Assembly (NCBI RefSeq): GCF_006385175.1 | Contig: NZ_VFIY01000015.1 | Span: 250,501-314,500, forward strand | From: Emcibacter nanhaiensis | Lineage (GTDB): Bacteria; Pseudomonadota; Alphaproteobacteria; Sphingomonadales; Emcibacteraceae | Direction: 5' to 3' | Length of the DNA: 64,000 bases | Part shown: piece by piece, positions 32,967 to 40,741 of the stretch | Position numbering within the stretch: the first letter of the stretch is position 1 | Layout of the letters: the number at the start of each line of letters is the position of its first letter | Position numbers and translations under genes: made by a program | The notes under the pieces: generated by a model | The model's input: the letters and a program-made list of their open reading frames with translations, nothing else | What the model was told of the DNA's origin: nothing | Databases searched by the model: none

Positions 32967-33743
32967 TTAAAATTGAGGCTTCCTTTTGTTCAGGAAGGCA
33001 TCGACGCCTTCCTGGTGGTCCGGACCGTCAAAGGCGGCATTGAACAGGGCCTCTGACGCTTCGTCATCTTCGCGCTCGCCATTCAGAACCCGGGCGATAT
33101 TCTGCTTGAGATGGCGCAGGCTGTAGCCGGAATTGGCCATCATCTGCTCGGCCAGATTCAGGGTTTCCTCCTCCAGTTTGTCATCGGGAAAAATATCATT
33201 GACCAGGCCGATGCGCAGGGCATGGTCGGACGTGAAGATACCGGCCGTATACAGGATCTGCTTGGCCCGGGCCGGCCCGACCAGATCCACCAGCCGCCGG
33301 GTGTCGCCAAGGCCGTAGACCAGGCCCAGTTTGGCCGGGGTGATGCCATATTTTGATCGTTCATTGCCGAGCCGGATATCGCAGCACAGCGCCAGCATGC
33401 AGCCGCCGCCGACGCAGGCGCCCTGAATCATGGCAATGGTAGGTAGCGGGCATTGCTCCAGGGCCCGGCAGGCGGCCCGGATCGCCTTGCGGTTTTCGTC
33501 CCGCGCGGCTTTGTCGTTCTTGAAAAGGGTGAATTCGCTGATATCGGCGCCAGCCGAGAAAAAACCCGAATCTTCTGATCGGATAATCAGCACCCTGACG
33601 TGAGATTCCCTGGTTGCCTCCTCCACAAGCCGGGGAATTTTCTCCCACATGGATTTATCAAGGGCGTTTTTCTTGTCCGGCCGGTTCAGAACCAGCCAGG
33701 CAATATTGTCTGTAATTCTCAAGTAAATTTCGGCGTGGGCCAT
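32967..33743 (-). CDS. Crotonase-fold protein lacking the hydratase glutamates
   Basis: A 258-residue enoyl-CoA hydratase/isomerase-superfamily protein. The CoA oxyanion-hole motifs SAGADISEF and GACVGGGCMLALCCDIRLG are intact. Aligned from memory with mitochondrial crotonase, the first catalytic Glu (in FGQPE) falls in YGITPAKLG and the second in ARAKQIL, so neither glutamate is present. It should bind acyl-CoA but may catalyse another reaction. It is alone on the minus strand between holA and the switch kinase gene, so context gives no substrate. Confidence 0.82.
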   Translation of the reverse strand: MAHAEIYLRITDNIAWLVLNRPDKKNALDKSMWEKIPRLVEEATRESHVRVLIIRSEDSGFFSAGADISEFTLFKNDKAARDENRKAIRAACRALEQCPLPTIAMIQGACVGGGCMLALCCDIRLGNERSKYGITPAKLGLVYGLGDTRRLVDLVGPARAKQILYTAGIFTSDHALRIGLVNDIFPDDKLEEETLNLAEQMMANSGYSLRHLKQNIARVLNGEREDDEASEALFNAAFDGPDHQEGVDAFLNKRKPQF

Positions 33744-33802
33744 GATGACTCTCTCTTGCTGAACAGTTGCCAGAATAGCGAGCCCGTGGGGGAGAGCAAC
33801 CT

Positions 33803-34696
33803 CTAAAAACGGGCGGTGGCGCGAACGATGTTGCCTTTGCCCAAATATTCCAGCGTGTCAAAACTGGTTTCGCGGGCCAGGGCAATGCCCCGTCCGAGCG
33901 GCAGGGGAGTCGGTTCGATCTTGGCAGAAATATAATTTTCCACGTCGAAGCCGTTACCCTGGTCGGTAATCCGGAAGACGACTTCATTGTTTGTCAGTTC
34001 GAATTCCACTTCGACAAATTTGTCCCTGTTTTCCGGCAGCGCCATCCGTCGGTCGAGTTCTTCGCGGTATGTACCAGTTTCAAGGAAGCGACGTTTTTCG
34101 TCAAAGGTTATGCCCAAGTTGCCATGTTCGATCGCGTTGGCCAAGAGTTCAAACAGGCCAAGGGCGATCCGGTCAGGTTCGGGACAGCTGAGTGACAGCA
34201 TGGTGGCGGTTTTCTCGGCGTCGGGAAAGTTTTTGAGCCGGAAGGTTCCTTTTTGGATATAGCCGATCACTGATTCTCGCGACTTCACTTCATGCCGCAG
34301 TTTTTTCCGCTGCAGATAGTCTTCCAGCGCAGAGTTAAGGATGGAGGTAAGGGAGATCATCCTGAAGGGTTTATGCAGCCAGTAGAGGCTACCGCTATAT
34401 TCTTTTCTCAATCTGTCATAGGACTCTTCATCGTCAATGACGACAACCAGGGGCACAGTGCGCAGGACTTTTGTCTCGTCAAGTTGACGGATCAACTGGT
34501 GTCCCACCTCATGGAGCGACTGGTCACTCAAAAGGATTGCCAGTTTTGGCTCCTGCTCCCGTGAGCAGGTATCCAGGAGCATGTCGATCGCTTCCTTCAT
34601 GTTGTCGGTTTGTTTGACGCGCAGCCAGTCTTCGCCCAGGACAATATCCAGCTCCTCAGGGGACAATCCGGCATTTTTAAAGATTACAACAGTCAT
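33803..34696 (-). CDS. Pseudo-receiver plus RsbW-type ATPase (anti-sigma-like kinase)
   Basis: A 297-residue fusion. The N-terminal 130 residues have the length and layout of a receiver domain, but the acidic pair is absent (TVVIFKNAGLS) and the phosphoacceptor place reads LAILLSDQSL with Ser; only the late KPF lysine remains. The C-terminal half is a GHKL ATPase of the RsbW/SpoIIAB type: ELLANAIEHGN (N box), DQGNGFD (G1) and LGRGIALARE (G2). Together with the divergent STAS gene and the receiver-PP2C gene this forms a partner-switching set. A kinase activity toward the STAS protein is inferred. Confidence 0.8.
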   Translation of the reverse strand: MTVVIFKNAGLSPEELDIVLGEDWLRVKQTDNMKEAIDMLLDTCSREQEPKLAILLSDQSLHEVGHQLIRQLDETKVLRTVPLVVVIDDEESYDRLRKEYSGSLYWLHKPFRMISLTSILNSALEDYLQRKKLRHEVKSRESVIGYIQKGTFRLKNFPDAEKTATMLSLSCPEPDRIALGLFELLANAIEHGNLGITFDEKRRFLETGTYREELDRRMALPENRDKFVEVEFELTNNEVVFRITDQGNGFDVENYISAKIEPTPLPLGRGIALARETSFDTLEYLGKGNIVRATARF

Positions 34697-35049
34697 CGGG
34701 GATTATTGTTTCATATATTTTGTGCGAATATAGTGAGCAGGAATATATCCTGCGTCTGAATTTCGAATGTATATGTGCAATTATTGCGCGTATCATGCTA
34801 GTAGGAAATAATTACCAGCACGTTAAAAGTGGGGTATTATCATTATAAATCAATCTACTTCAGGGGAGTCTAAATTTATAGCTGGAGTTGCAGAGGCTTA
34901 AAGCCTTGTTAATTTTTGACGTCTAACATTCGAATTTGGTAACATTTGTTCTGACTGGCAATTCAATGGAACTTTTTCCCGCTGACTGAGTTAATTGTAC
35001 AAAACAAAATATCAAATCAGGAAGGTTTTCATATTTCAGAGGAAAGGCC
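34697..35049. other. 353-bp divergent regulatory region of the switch module
   Basis: AT-rich gap between the pseudo-receiver kinase and the STAS gene. A perfect 6-bp inverted repeat GCAGGA-ATATA-TCCTGC lies at 34737-34753, within 60 bases of the kinase gene start, and may be an operator. I see no gene or promoter I can name with confidence. Confidence 0.45.
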
Positions 35050-35352
35050 ATGAAATACAGACTGGAAACGGCAAATGACAGTTTTGAAGCAGTTCTCAGC
35101 GAGAAAATTACGTTCTCCGACCTGGAGGGATTTCGGGAAATTATCAGAAAGATGCACGAGGCTTCGGCGCCGGAAAATGTTATGGACCTGTCAGGCGTTG
35201 AGTTTATTGACTCCGCCGGGCTTGGCATGCTTCTGCTGGCCAAGGATGAAGTGGGTAAGCTGTCTTCCAGGCTCGTCCTCAAACAGCCCCAGGGTCAGGT
35301 GAAAAGAATGTTTGATGTTGCGCAGTTCGACAAAATGTTTGAAATAGTGTGA
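35050..35352 (+). CDS. STAS-domain anti-anti-sigma-factor-like protein
   Basis: A 100-residue single STAS domain. The signature VMDLSGVEFIDSAGLGMLLLAKDE contains the Asp54-Ser55 pair, the serine being the residue phosphorylated by RsbW-type kinases in this family. It therefore should be the switch protein linking the kinase (upstream, opposite strand) with the phosphatase (downstream). AGAGGAAAGG precedes the ATG at good spacing. A terminator follows within ten bases, yet the phosphatase gene starts just after it. Confidence 0.88.
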   Translation: MKYRLETANDSFEAVLSEKITFSDLEGFREIIRKMHEASAPENVMDLSGVEFIDSAGLGMLLLAKDEVGKLSSRLVLKQPQGQVKRMFDVAQFDKMFEIV

Positions 35353-35360
35353 CATAGACC

Positions 35361-35384
35361 GGGCCGGATTTCCGGCCCTTTTTT
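35361..35384 (+). terminator. Terminator between STAS and PP2C genes
   Basis: GGGCCGGA/TCCGGCCC with a two-base loop, then six T, nine bases after the STAS stop and 21 before the phosphatase start. It probably lowers phosphatase relative to STAS protein. Confidence 0.85.
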
Positions 35385-35405
35385 GAGGCAACAAAGGTTT
35401 AAAAT

Positions 35406-36596
35406 ATGGGGGTCGATGAACCATCCATAAGTCAGGAAGCATTATCTGCATGTATACTCATTGTGGACGATGTGGAACTCAACCGGCTCCTCATTTCTTC
35501 ATATTTGGGCAAAAGCGGTTTTGAGAATTTGCATTTTGCCGTCGACGGCCTGGACGCTTTGGACAAAGTCAAAAAGTTAAATCCTGATATTGTCATCCTT
35601 GATCTTATCATGCCCAATATGGACGGGTTCGAAGTCTGCCGGGCCCTGCGTCAGGACGAGCTCTATGTTGATCTTCCCATTCTGATCCAGACTGCCATGT
35701 CCGAGCCCGAGGAAAGGGCTGAGGCTTTTGAGGCAGGCGCAACGGACCTTGTCTCCAAACCGTTATCGCCCCTGGAACTGGTTTCGCGAACGCGTATTCA
35801 TCTGGAAAACCGGATTATGCTTCGCGACCTGAAGGGTTATCGTTCCCGCCTGACCCGAGATCTGGAAGTGGCGCGAGAGATGCAAAAAGCGCTGATGCCC
35901 GGGCGGAATTTTCTTCAGCAGGTGGAACAAAGTCATCGGGTTCGGGTCCGCTATAATTATGAAAGCTCGGACGAACTTGGCGGGGATTTCTGGGGGATGC
36001 GGGTGATGGAGGACGGCAGGCTGTTTTTCTACATTGTGGATTTTGCCGGTCACGGTGTGACAGCCGCACTGAATACCTTCCGCTTGCATTCTCTTATTGA
36101 TCATGCGGAAAATATTCCCTCGCCGGAGATCTACCTGAAAGAGCTGAACCGGCAGCTTCATCGGCTGCTGCCGGTCGAACAATATGCCACCATGCTGTGT
36201 GGCTATATTGATGTGCCGGCCGGCACGCTGGTTTATTCCAGCGCGGCATCCACGACACCGATGATCGGCCGACAGGGGAGCGGGGAAATCAGACTGCTTG
36301 ACCCGACCGGTTATCCGCTGGGCGCCATGGCAGAGGCTTCGTTCGAGCGGCGCGAGGTATCCTTTGCGACGGGTGACCTTTTGTTCCTCTATAGCGATGT
36401 GCTGACCGAGACTCCCGACAGGAGCGGGGTGCCCCTGGGGGATGAGGGGCTCGAAGAATTGTTTCGAAAGTCACTGTTGGACAACCGGGCCGGATTGACT
36501 GTTTGTGAGGTCATGTCTGAAAATATCGAGCAAACCCTTTGTCCTCCCTATCAGGATGACATGACAGCGGTTTTCCTGCGAGCGCTCGAAACATAA
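35406..36596 (+). CDS. Receiver-PP2C (RsbU-like) protein phosphatase
   Basis: A 396-residue response regulator with a phosphatase output. The receiver domain (about 15-135) is complete: acidic pair at 21-22, phosphoacceptor Asp66 in IVILDLIMPNMDG, LIQTAMSE and VSKPLSP. A coiled linker (about 145-175) leads to a PP2C-like SpoIIE domain with metal-binding DELGGDFWGM, DFAGHGVTAAL and the terminal YQDDMTAVFL. Such proteins dephosphorylate STAS antagonists in response to phosphorylation. No histidine kinase for it is in view. AAAGG precedes the ATG at 35406. Confidence 0.9.
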   Translation: MGVDEPSISQEALSACILIVDDVELNRLLISSYLGKSGFENLHFAVDGLDALDKVKKLNPDIVILDLIMPNMDGFEVCRALRQDELYVDLPILIQTAMSEPEERAEAFEAGATDLVSKPLSPLELVSRTRIHLENRIMLRDLKGYRSRLTRDLEVAREMQKALMPGRNFLQQVEQSHRVRVRYNYESSDELGGDFWGMRVMEDGRLFFYIVDFAGHGVTAALNTFRLHSLIDHAENIPSPEIYLKELNRQLHRLLPVEQYATMLCGYIDVPAGTLVYSSAASTTPMIGRQGSGEIRLLDPTGYPLGAMAEASFERREVSFATGDLLFLYSDVLTETPDRSGVPLGDEGLEELFRKSLLDNRAGLTVCEVMSENIEQTLCPPYQDDMTAVFLRALET

Positions 36597-36646
36597 TCCT
36601 TCCCCCGGACGTTATACTGTGCCGTACGTCGGTCAGCCTATGTGCA

Positions 36647-36736
36647 TCAGGCTGACAGGTTAATCATGATCAGTACGGACAGGACGTAGGATATCAGGAA
36701 AGCAACGAAAAAATTCTCTATCTGCGGCTTGGACAT
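36647..36736 (-). CDS. Possible 29-residue single-helix membrane peptide
   Basis: From an ATG at 36736 with AGGGG nine bases upstream, the frame encodes a 29-residue peptide with one hydrophobic helix (FFVAFLISYVLSVLIMI). No homologue is known to me. The gap 36597-36920 otherwise shows only short hairpins; the peptide may be real or chance. Confidence 0.35.
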   Translation of the reverse strand: MSKPQIENFFVAFLISYVLSVLIMINLSA

Positions 36737-36920
36737 GCTCAATACCCCTATTGCGACACGGTAATTGTAGCATATGCTAACATATTGTCGGGCAATCGCG
36801 AGGGGCATGTGTAACTGACTGAGTTTAGGGGGCGATTCCAGACGTCCCAAATCGGGACTCACGAAATGCTTGAGACTCGGGCTTTTTTGCAGCTAAGATA
36901 CCGCAAAAAGGGAGTGTTAA

Positions 36921-37226
36921 ATGGACAGGGACTTTCAATCATTTGGGGAGTTTTATCCCTTCTATCTGTCGGAACATTCGGACAGTACCTGCCGCCGGCT
37001 GCATTTTCTCGGTACCGGCCTTGTCATTCTCACGGCATTTTATGCGGTGATCAGCGGCCAGTTTTTGCTGTTACTGCTGTTGCCCGTGCTGGGGTATGGC
37101 TTTGCCTGGATCGGACATTTTGTTTTCGAAAAGAACCGGCCGGCGACGTTCAAATATCCTTTCTACAGCCTCGTGGGTGACTTTGTCATGTTTCGGGATA
37201 TGCTGCTGGGCAGGGTATCCTTTTGA
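36921..37226 (+). CDS. DUF962/Mpo1-like membrane protein
   Basis: A 101-residue membrane protein matching DUF962, the family of yeast Mpo1 (an Fe-dependent dioxygenase acting on 2-hydroxy fatty acids). Characteristic segments are FYPFYLSEHSDSTCRRLHFLGT with the metal-binding His, then about two membrane helices, then GYGFAWIGHFVFEKNRPATF and YPFYSLVGDFVMF. Length fits. In yeast, the enzyme needs both HxxxD and GHF-type histidines, which are present here. AAAAAGGGAG precedes the ATG. Bacterial function is not established. Confidence 0.85.
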   Translation: MDRDFQSFGEFYPFYLSEHSDSTCRRLHFLGTGLVILTAFYAVISGQFLLLLLLPVLGYGFAWIGHFVFEKNRPATFKYPFYSLVGDFVMFRDMLLGRVSF

Positions 37227-37299
37227 CAGGCTCGGGTTTTCTTAAATAATTTCAAACATCAGGTTGAGTTTCCAGCCACAGCTTTGGGAGACATAAATA

Positions 37300-39144
37300 G
37301 TGCAGATTGCCACGCTGGAAGATATTGAGAAAATCGAGCAGGTTCCCTTGAGTGACCGGCTTGGAAAAATTGATACAAGCTATGCTGTTTTTGCACATGG
37401 GGCACGCGAAATGCCAACCAAAACAGCGCTCATGTTTGTCGGCACCGCCGCGGACGAAGAGCCGCCGATACAGTACAGCTATGAAGACCTTTTCAGCCGG
37501 ATCAACCAGACTGCGAATTTTTTAAACGATCTGGGGATGGGCTCCAGCGATGTGGTCTCCCTGATTATGCCCAATCTGCCCGAAACCCATTTCTTCCTGT
37601 GGGGCGGGGAAGCTGCCGGGATCGTCAATCCGATCAATCCATTTCTGGAAGTGGCGCATATCGTCGGAATCACAAAGGCGGCAGGCACAAAAATTCTGGT
37701 GGCGCCCGGTCCGATGCCGGGCAGCGAGATGTGGGAAAAAGCCGTGCAGGTTCTGCAGCAATGTCCTTCTATCGAGGCGCTGGTCCAGGTTGGCGGCCTG
37801 CCCCAGGATGGCGAAAAGATTATTCACTATAACCCGGTTGTTGGAACCTATACTGCCACGTCCCTGGACAGCGGCCGGGTCATCAAGCCGGGGGACACAG
37901 CCTCTCTGTTCCATACGGGCGGCACCACCGGTGTGCCGAAACTTGCCCGCCATACCCATTATAATGAAGTGGCTGACGCCCTGATGACGTCGCTTGTCGG
38001 GGCGACTGACCAGGATTCTGTCGGGCTTTGCGGACTGCCGCTGTTCCACGTCAATGCCGCCATCGTGACCGGTCTTTCCTGTTTCCTGCAACAGGCGACG
38101 GTGCTGCTGGCCACTCCCGGCGGATACCGGACGCCCGATGTCATCGGCAATTTCTGGAAATTGATCGAACGCTACCGGGTGACGTTCTTCTCGGGCGTTC
38201 CCACCCTCTACGCAAGCCTGCTGAATGTGCCGATCGGGGCGTGCGATGTCTCTTCATTGCGCTATGCCATTTGCGGGGCGGCGCCGATGCCAAGGGAAAC
38301 CATTCGCCGGTTCGAGAGCGCTACCGGTCTGTCCATTCTGGAAGGATATGGCCTCACGGAAGGAACCTGTGTCAGTGCCTGTAACCCGCGCGCCGGCGAG
38401 CGGCGGGCGGGCTCGGTGGGGTTTCGCCTGCCTTATCAGGATATGAAATCCGTGCAACTGGATGAAGGCGGGCACTATCTGCGCGACAGTGATGTCAACG
38501 AAATTGGTGCCCTGGTCATCCGTGGCCCGAATGTTTTTCCCGGCTACCTGCAGGAGGACGCCAACGCGCATATCTGGGTTGATGGTGACTGGCTGAATAC
38601 GGGGGACCGGGGACGTCAGGACGAAGACGGCTATTTCTGGCTGACCGGCAGAACCAAGGAACTGATCATTCGTGGCGGGCACAATATTGATCCAGCTATT
38701 ATTGAAAATGCCCTGGCCAGGCACGAGGCAGTCGCCCAGGTGGCGGCGGTCGGGCAGCCGGATCCCTATGCCGGCGAGCTCCCGGTCGCTTATGTTGTTC
38801 TAAAGCCGGGAATTGGGGAAATAAAATCGGATCTTTTGGAATTTTCAAGGCAGAATATTGCCGAGAGAGCGGCAATTCCGAAAGAAATATACTTCTTGGA
38901 GAATTTACCGTTGACGGCGGTTGGAAAACCGTTCAAACCTGCGCTCAGGCTGGACGCGACAAAACGTGAATGCATAAAGGCGCTGGCCGGGATTTCGGGA
39001 CTCGATACCATAGATGTCCAGGCGCATCCTGTTCATGGCAGCATGGTCATACTATCCCTGAAGCCGGGGGCTTCGGGGGAGGACAGGGAAAAAATCGGGA
39101 CCATTCTGGGAGCTTATGCTTTCAGATATGAAATCATAGGCTGA
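37300..39144 (+). CDS. Acyl-CoA synthetase, AMP-binding family
   Basis: A 614-residue adenylate-forming enzyme. Motifs are FHTGGTTGVPKLARHTH (P-loop-like A3), the YGLTEGTC A5 motif, GDWLNTGDRGRQDEDGYFWLTGR (A7) and RTKELIIRGGHNIDPAIIE (A8), and the catalytic lysine region LTAVGKPFKP near residue 545. It has about 65 extra C-terminal residues (VHGSMVILSLKPGASG) beyond most acyl-CoA synthetases, which normally end near that lysine. The substrate is unknown. GTG start at 37300. No fatty-acid gene is adjacent. Confidence 0.85.
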   Translation: MQIATLEDIEKIEQVPLSDRLGKIDTSYAVFAHGAREMPTKTALMFVGTAADEEPPIQYSYEDLFSRINQTANFLNDLGMGSSDVVSLIMPNLPETHFFLWGGEAAGIVNPINPFLEVAHIVGITKAAGTKILVAPGPMPGSEMWEKAVQVLQQCPSIEALVQVGGLPQDGEKIIHYNPVVGTYTATSLDSGRVIKPGDTASLFHTGGTTGVPKLARHTHYNEVADALMTSLVGATDQDSVGLCGLPLFHVNAAIVTGLSCFLQQATVLLATPGGYRTPDVIGNFWKLIERYRVTFFSGVPTLYASLLNVPIGACDVSSLRYAICGAAPMPRETIRRFESATGLSILEGYGLTEGTCVSACNPRAGERRAGSVGFRLPYQDMKSVQLDEGGHYLRDSDVNEIGALVIRGPNVFPGYLQEDANAHIWVDGDWLNTGDRGRQDEDGYFWLTGRTKELIIRGGHNIDPAIIENALARHEAVAQVAAVGQPDPYAGELPVAYVVLKPGIGEIKSDLLEFSRQNIAERAAIPKEIYFLENLPLTAVGKPFKPALRLDATKRECIKALAGISGLDTIDVQAHPVHGSMVILSLKPGASGEDREKIGTILGAYAFRYEIIG

Positions 39145-39173
39145 GTATTCGCATACGATAGAAAAAGAGGGAT

Positions 39174-40601
39174 ATGAATATGGCTGTAGCCAAACATGAA
39201 AAATGGTCGTCCGGCTTTACCTTCCTGCTGGCGGCGATCGGTTCCGCCGTAGGACTGGGCAATATCTGGCGGTTTCCGTATGTGGTGGGGGAAAACGGCG
39301 GCGGCGCCTTTGTACTTCTCTATATCGGCATGGTGATTCTGTTTGGCATTCCGGTGGTGATGACCGAGCTGTTGATCGGCAGGCGCTATCAGATGAGCCC
39401 GGTGAATTCACTGGCCCATATCGGCCAGGACAAGCCGGCACGGCGCCTGTGGAATGCCTTGGGCTGGTCATACGTCCTGGTGCCGATCGGGATCCTGTCC
39501 TTTTACGGCGTGGTGGCCGGTTGGACCCTGAATTATGTGGTGAAAATGGGCTCAGGCGCTCTGACAGGCGTCGACGCAACCACCGTTGAAAATACGTTCA
39601 ACGGTATGATGAGCGATCCGGTAGTGATGATCTTCTGGCAGACGGTCGCCATGCTGATCACCATGGGCATTGTCGCCCGCGGGGTGAAAGGCGGTCTCGA
39701 AAAGGCGGTGGAGATCCTGATGCCGGCCCTGTTCATTATCCTGCTGGTGCTGGTGGCCTATGCGCTTTATGCCGGGGATACCAGCAAGGCAATGGATTTC
39801 CTGTTCGTGCCGGACTTCAGCAAACTGACCGGCAGAAGCGTGCTCGAGGCGGCGGGTCAGGCCTTTTTCTCCCTGTCGCTGGGCAGCGGCGCGATCATGA
39901 CCTACGGTGCTTACCTGACCAAGGATATTTCCATTCCGAAAATGTCCTGCGGGGTGGCCTTTGCCGATACCCTGGTGGCGTTGCTGGCGGGACTGGCGAT
40001 CTTCCCGATCGTTTTTGCCCATGGCCTTGATCCGCAGGCCGGACCGGGACTGGTGTTTGTCACCCTCCCGGTGGTGTTTGACGGCATGCCGTTCGGTCAG
40101 CTGTTCGGGATTCTGTTCTTCCTGCTGATCACCTTTGCTGCCGTGACGTCAACCATCTCCCTGCTGGAGCCGATGGTGTCTTACCTGGAGGAGCGGGTGC
40201 CGCATATGCGCCTCAAAATGACTTTCCTTGCCGGTGCCGTAACCTGGGCGGTGGGCGTGCTGGCGGCCCTGTCTCTCAATGTCATGAGCGACGTCAAGCC
40301 GCTGGGATTTATCCAGCGCTTCGCCGACAAGGGGGTGTTTGACCTGCTGGATTATTTCTCCGCCAATGTGTTCATGCTGCTCAACGGCCTGATGATTGCC
40401 TTCTTTGCCGGCTGGGTCATGAAACGGACCGCGCTCCTGGAAGAGCTGGGTCTCGAGGACAGCGGACTGTTCAAATTCTGGCGCCTGCTGATCAAGGTGG
40501 TTGTCCCGATCGGGGTCGGGCTGATCTTCATCAACTTTGTGACCGAAGGCTGGTTGATGGACAGTCTGGAAGGCTTGTTCAACGGCGCCATGGCCGGCTG
40601 A
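39174..40601 (+). CDS. Sodium-dependent NSS/SNF family transporter
   Basis: A 475-residue secondary transporter with about eleven helices and the neurotransmitter:sodium symporter signature GFTFLLAAIGSAVGLGNIWRFPYVVGENGGGAF in helix 1, including the unwound residues that bind sodium and substrate. Bacterial members import amino acids such as tryptophan, tyrosine or leucine. The helix 8 region SLEPM-like motif is AAVTSTISLLEPMVSYLEE. It follows the acyl-CoA synthetase by 29 bases, so may be co-transcribed; the substrate cannot be inferred. Confidence 0.9.
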   Translation: MNMAVAKHEKWSSGFTFLLAAIGSAVGLGNIWRFPYVVGENGGGAFVLLYIGMVILFGIPVVMTELLIGRRYQMSPVNSLAHIGQDKPARRLWNALGWSYVLVPIGILSFYGVVAGWTLNYVVKMGSGALTGVDATTVENTFNGMMSDPVVMIFWQTVAMLITMGIVARGVKGGLEKAVEILMPALFIILLVLVAYALYAGDTSKAMDFLFVPDFSKLTGRSVLEAAGQAFFSLSLGSGAIMTYGAYLTKDISIPKMSCGVAFADTLVALLAGLAIFPIVFAHGLDPQAGPGLVFVTLPVVFDGMPFGQLFGILFFLLITFAAVTSTISLLEPMVSYLEERVPHMRLKMTFLAGAVTWAVGVLAALSLNVMSDVKPLGFIQRFADKGVFDLLDYFSANVFMLLNGLMIAFFAGWVMKRTALLEELGLEDSGLFKFWRLLIKVVVPIGVGLIFINFVTEGWLMDSLEGLFNGAMAG

Positions 40602-40627
40602 TACCGGAACCGAAAACGACGCGAAAA

Positions 40628-40650
40628 GGCCCCTGTACAGGGGCCTTTTT
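40628..40650. terminator. Bidirectional terminator
   Basis: GGCCCCTG-TA-CAGGGGCC flanked by AAAA on the left and five T on the right, between the NSS transporter and the phytase gene; it can serve both. Confidence 0.88.
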
Positions 40651-40671
40651 AATTCCGGAGTTGGTTACGGA

Positions 40672-40741
40672 CGAAGTTTCAGGGCCGAAGTTTCAGGGCC
40701 GAAGTTTCAGGGCCGAAGTTTCAGGGCCGAAGTTTCAGGGC
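40672..40741. repeat. 14-bp tandem repeat, five units, across the phytase stop codon
   Basis: Five exact copies of CGAAGTTTCAGGGC run head to tail. On the minus strand the repeat contains the last codons and TGA of the phytase gene (the stop occupies 40721-40723), so one and a half units are coding and the rest is 3' untranslated. Confidence 0.9.

Noticed and set aside
40672-40741. CRISPR array
   Set aside because: The five copies of a 14-bp unit abut with no spacers and no cas gene is near; it is a simple tandem repeat.
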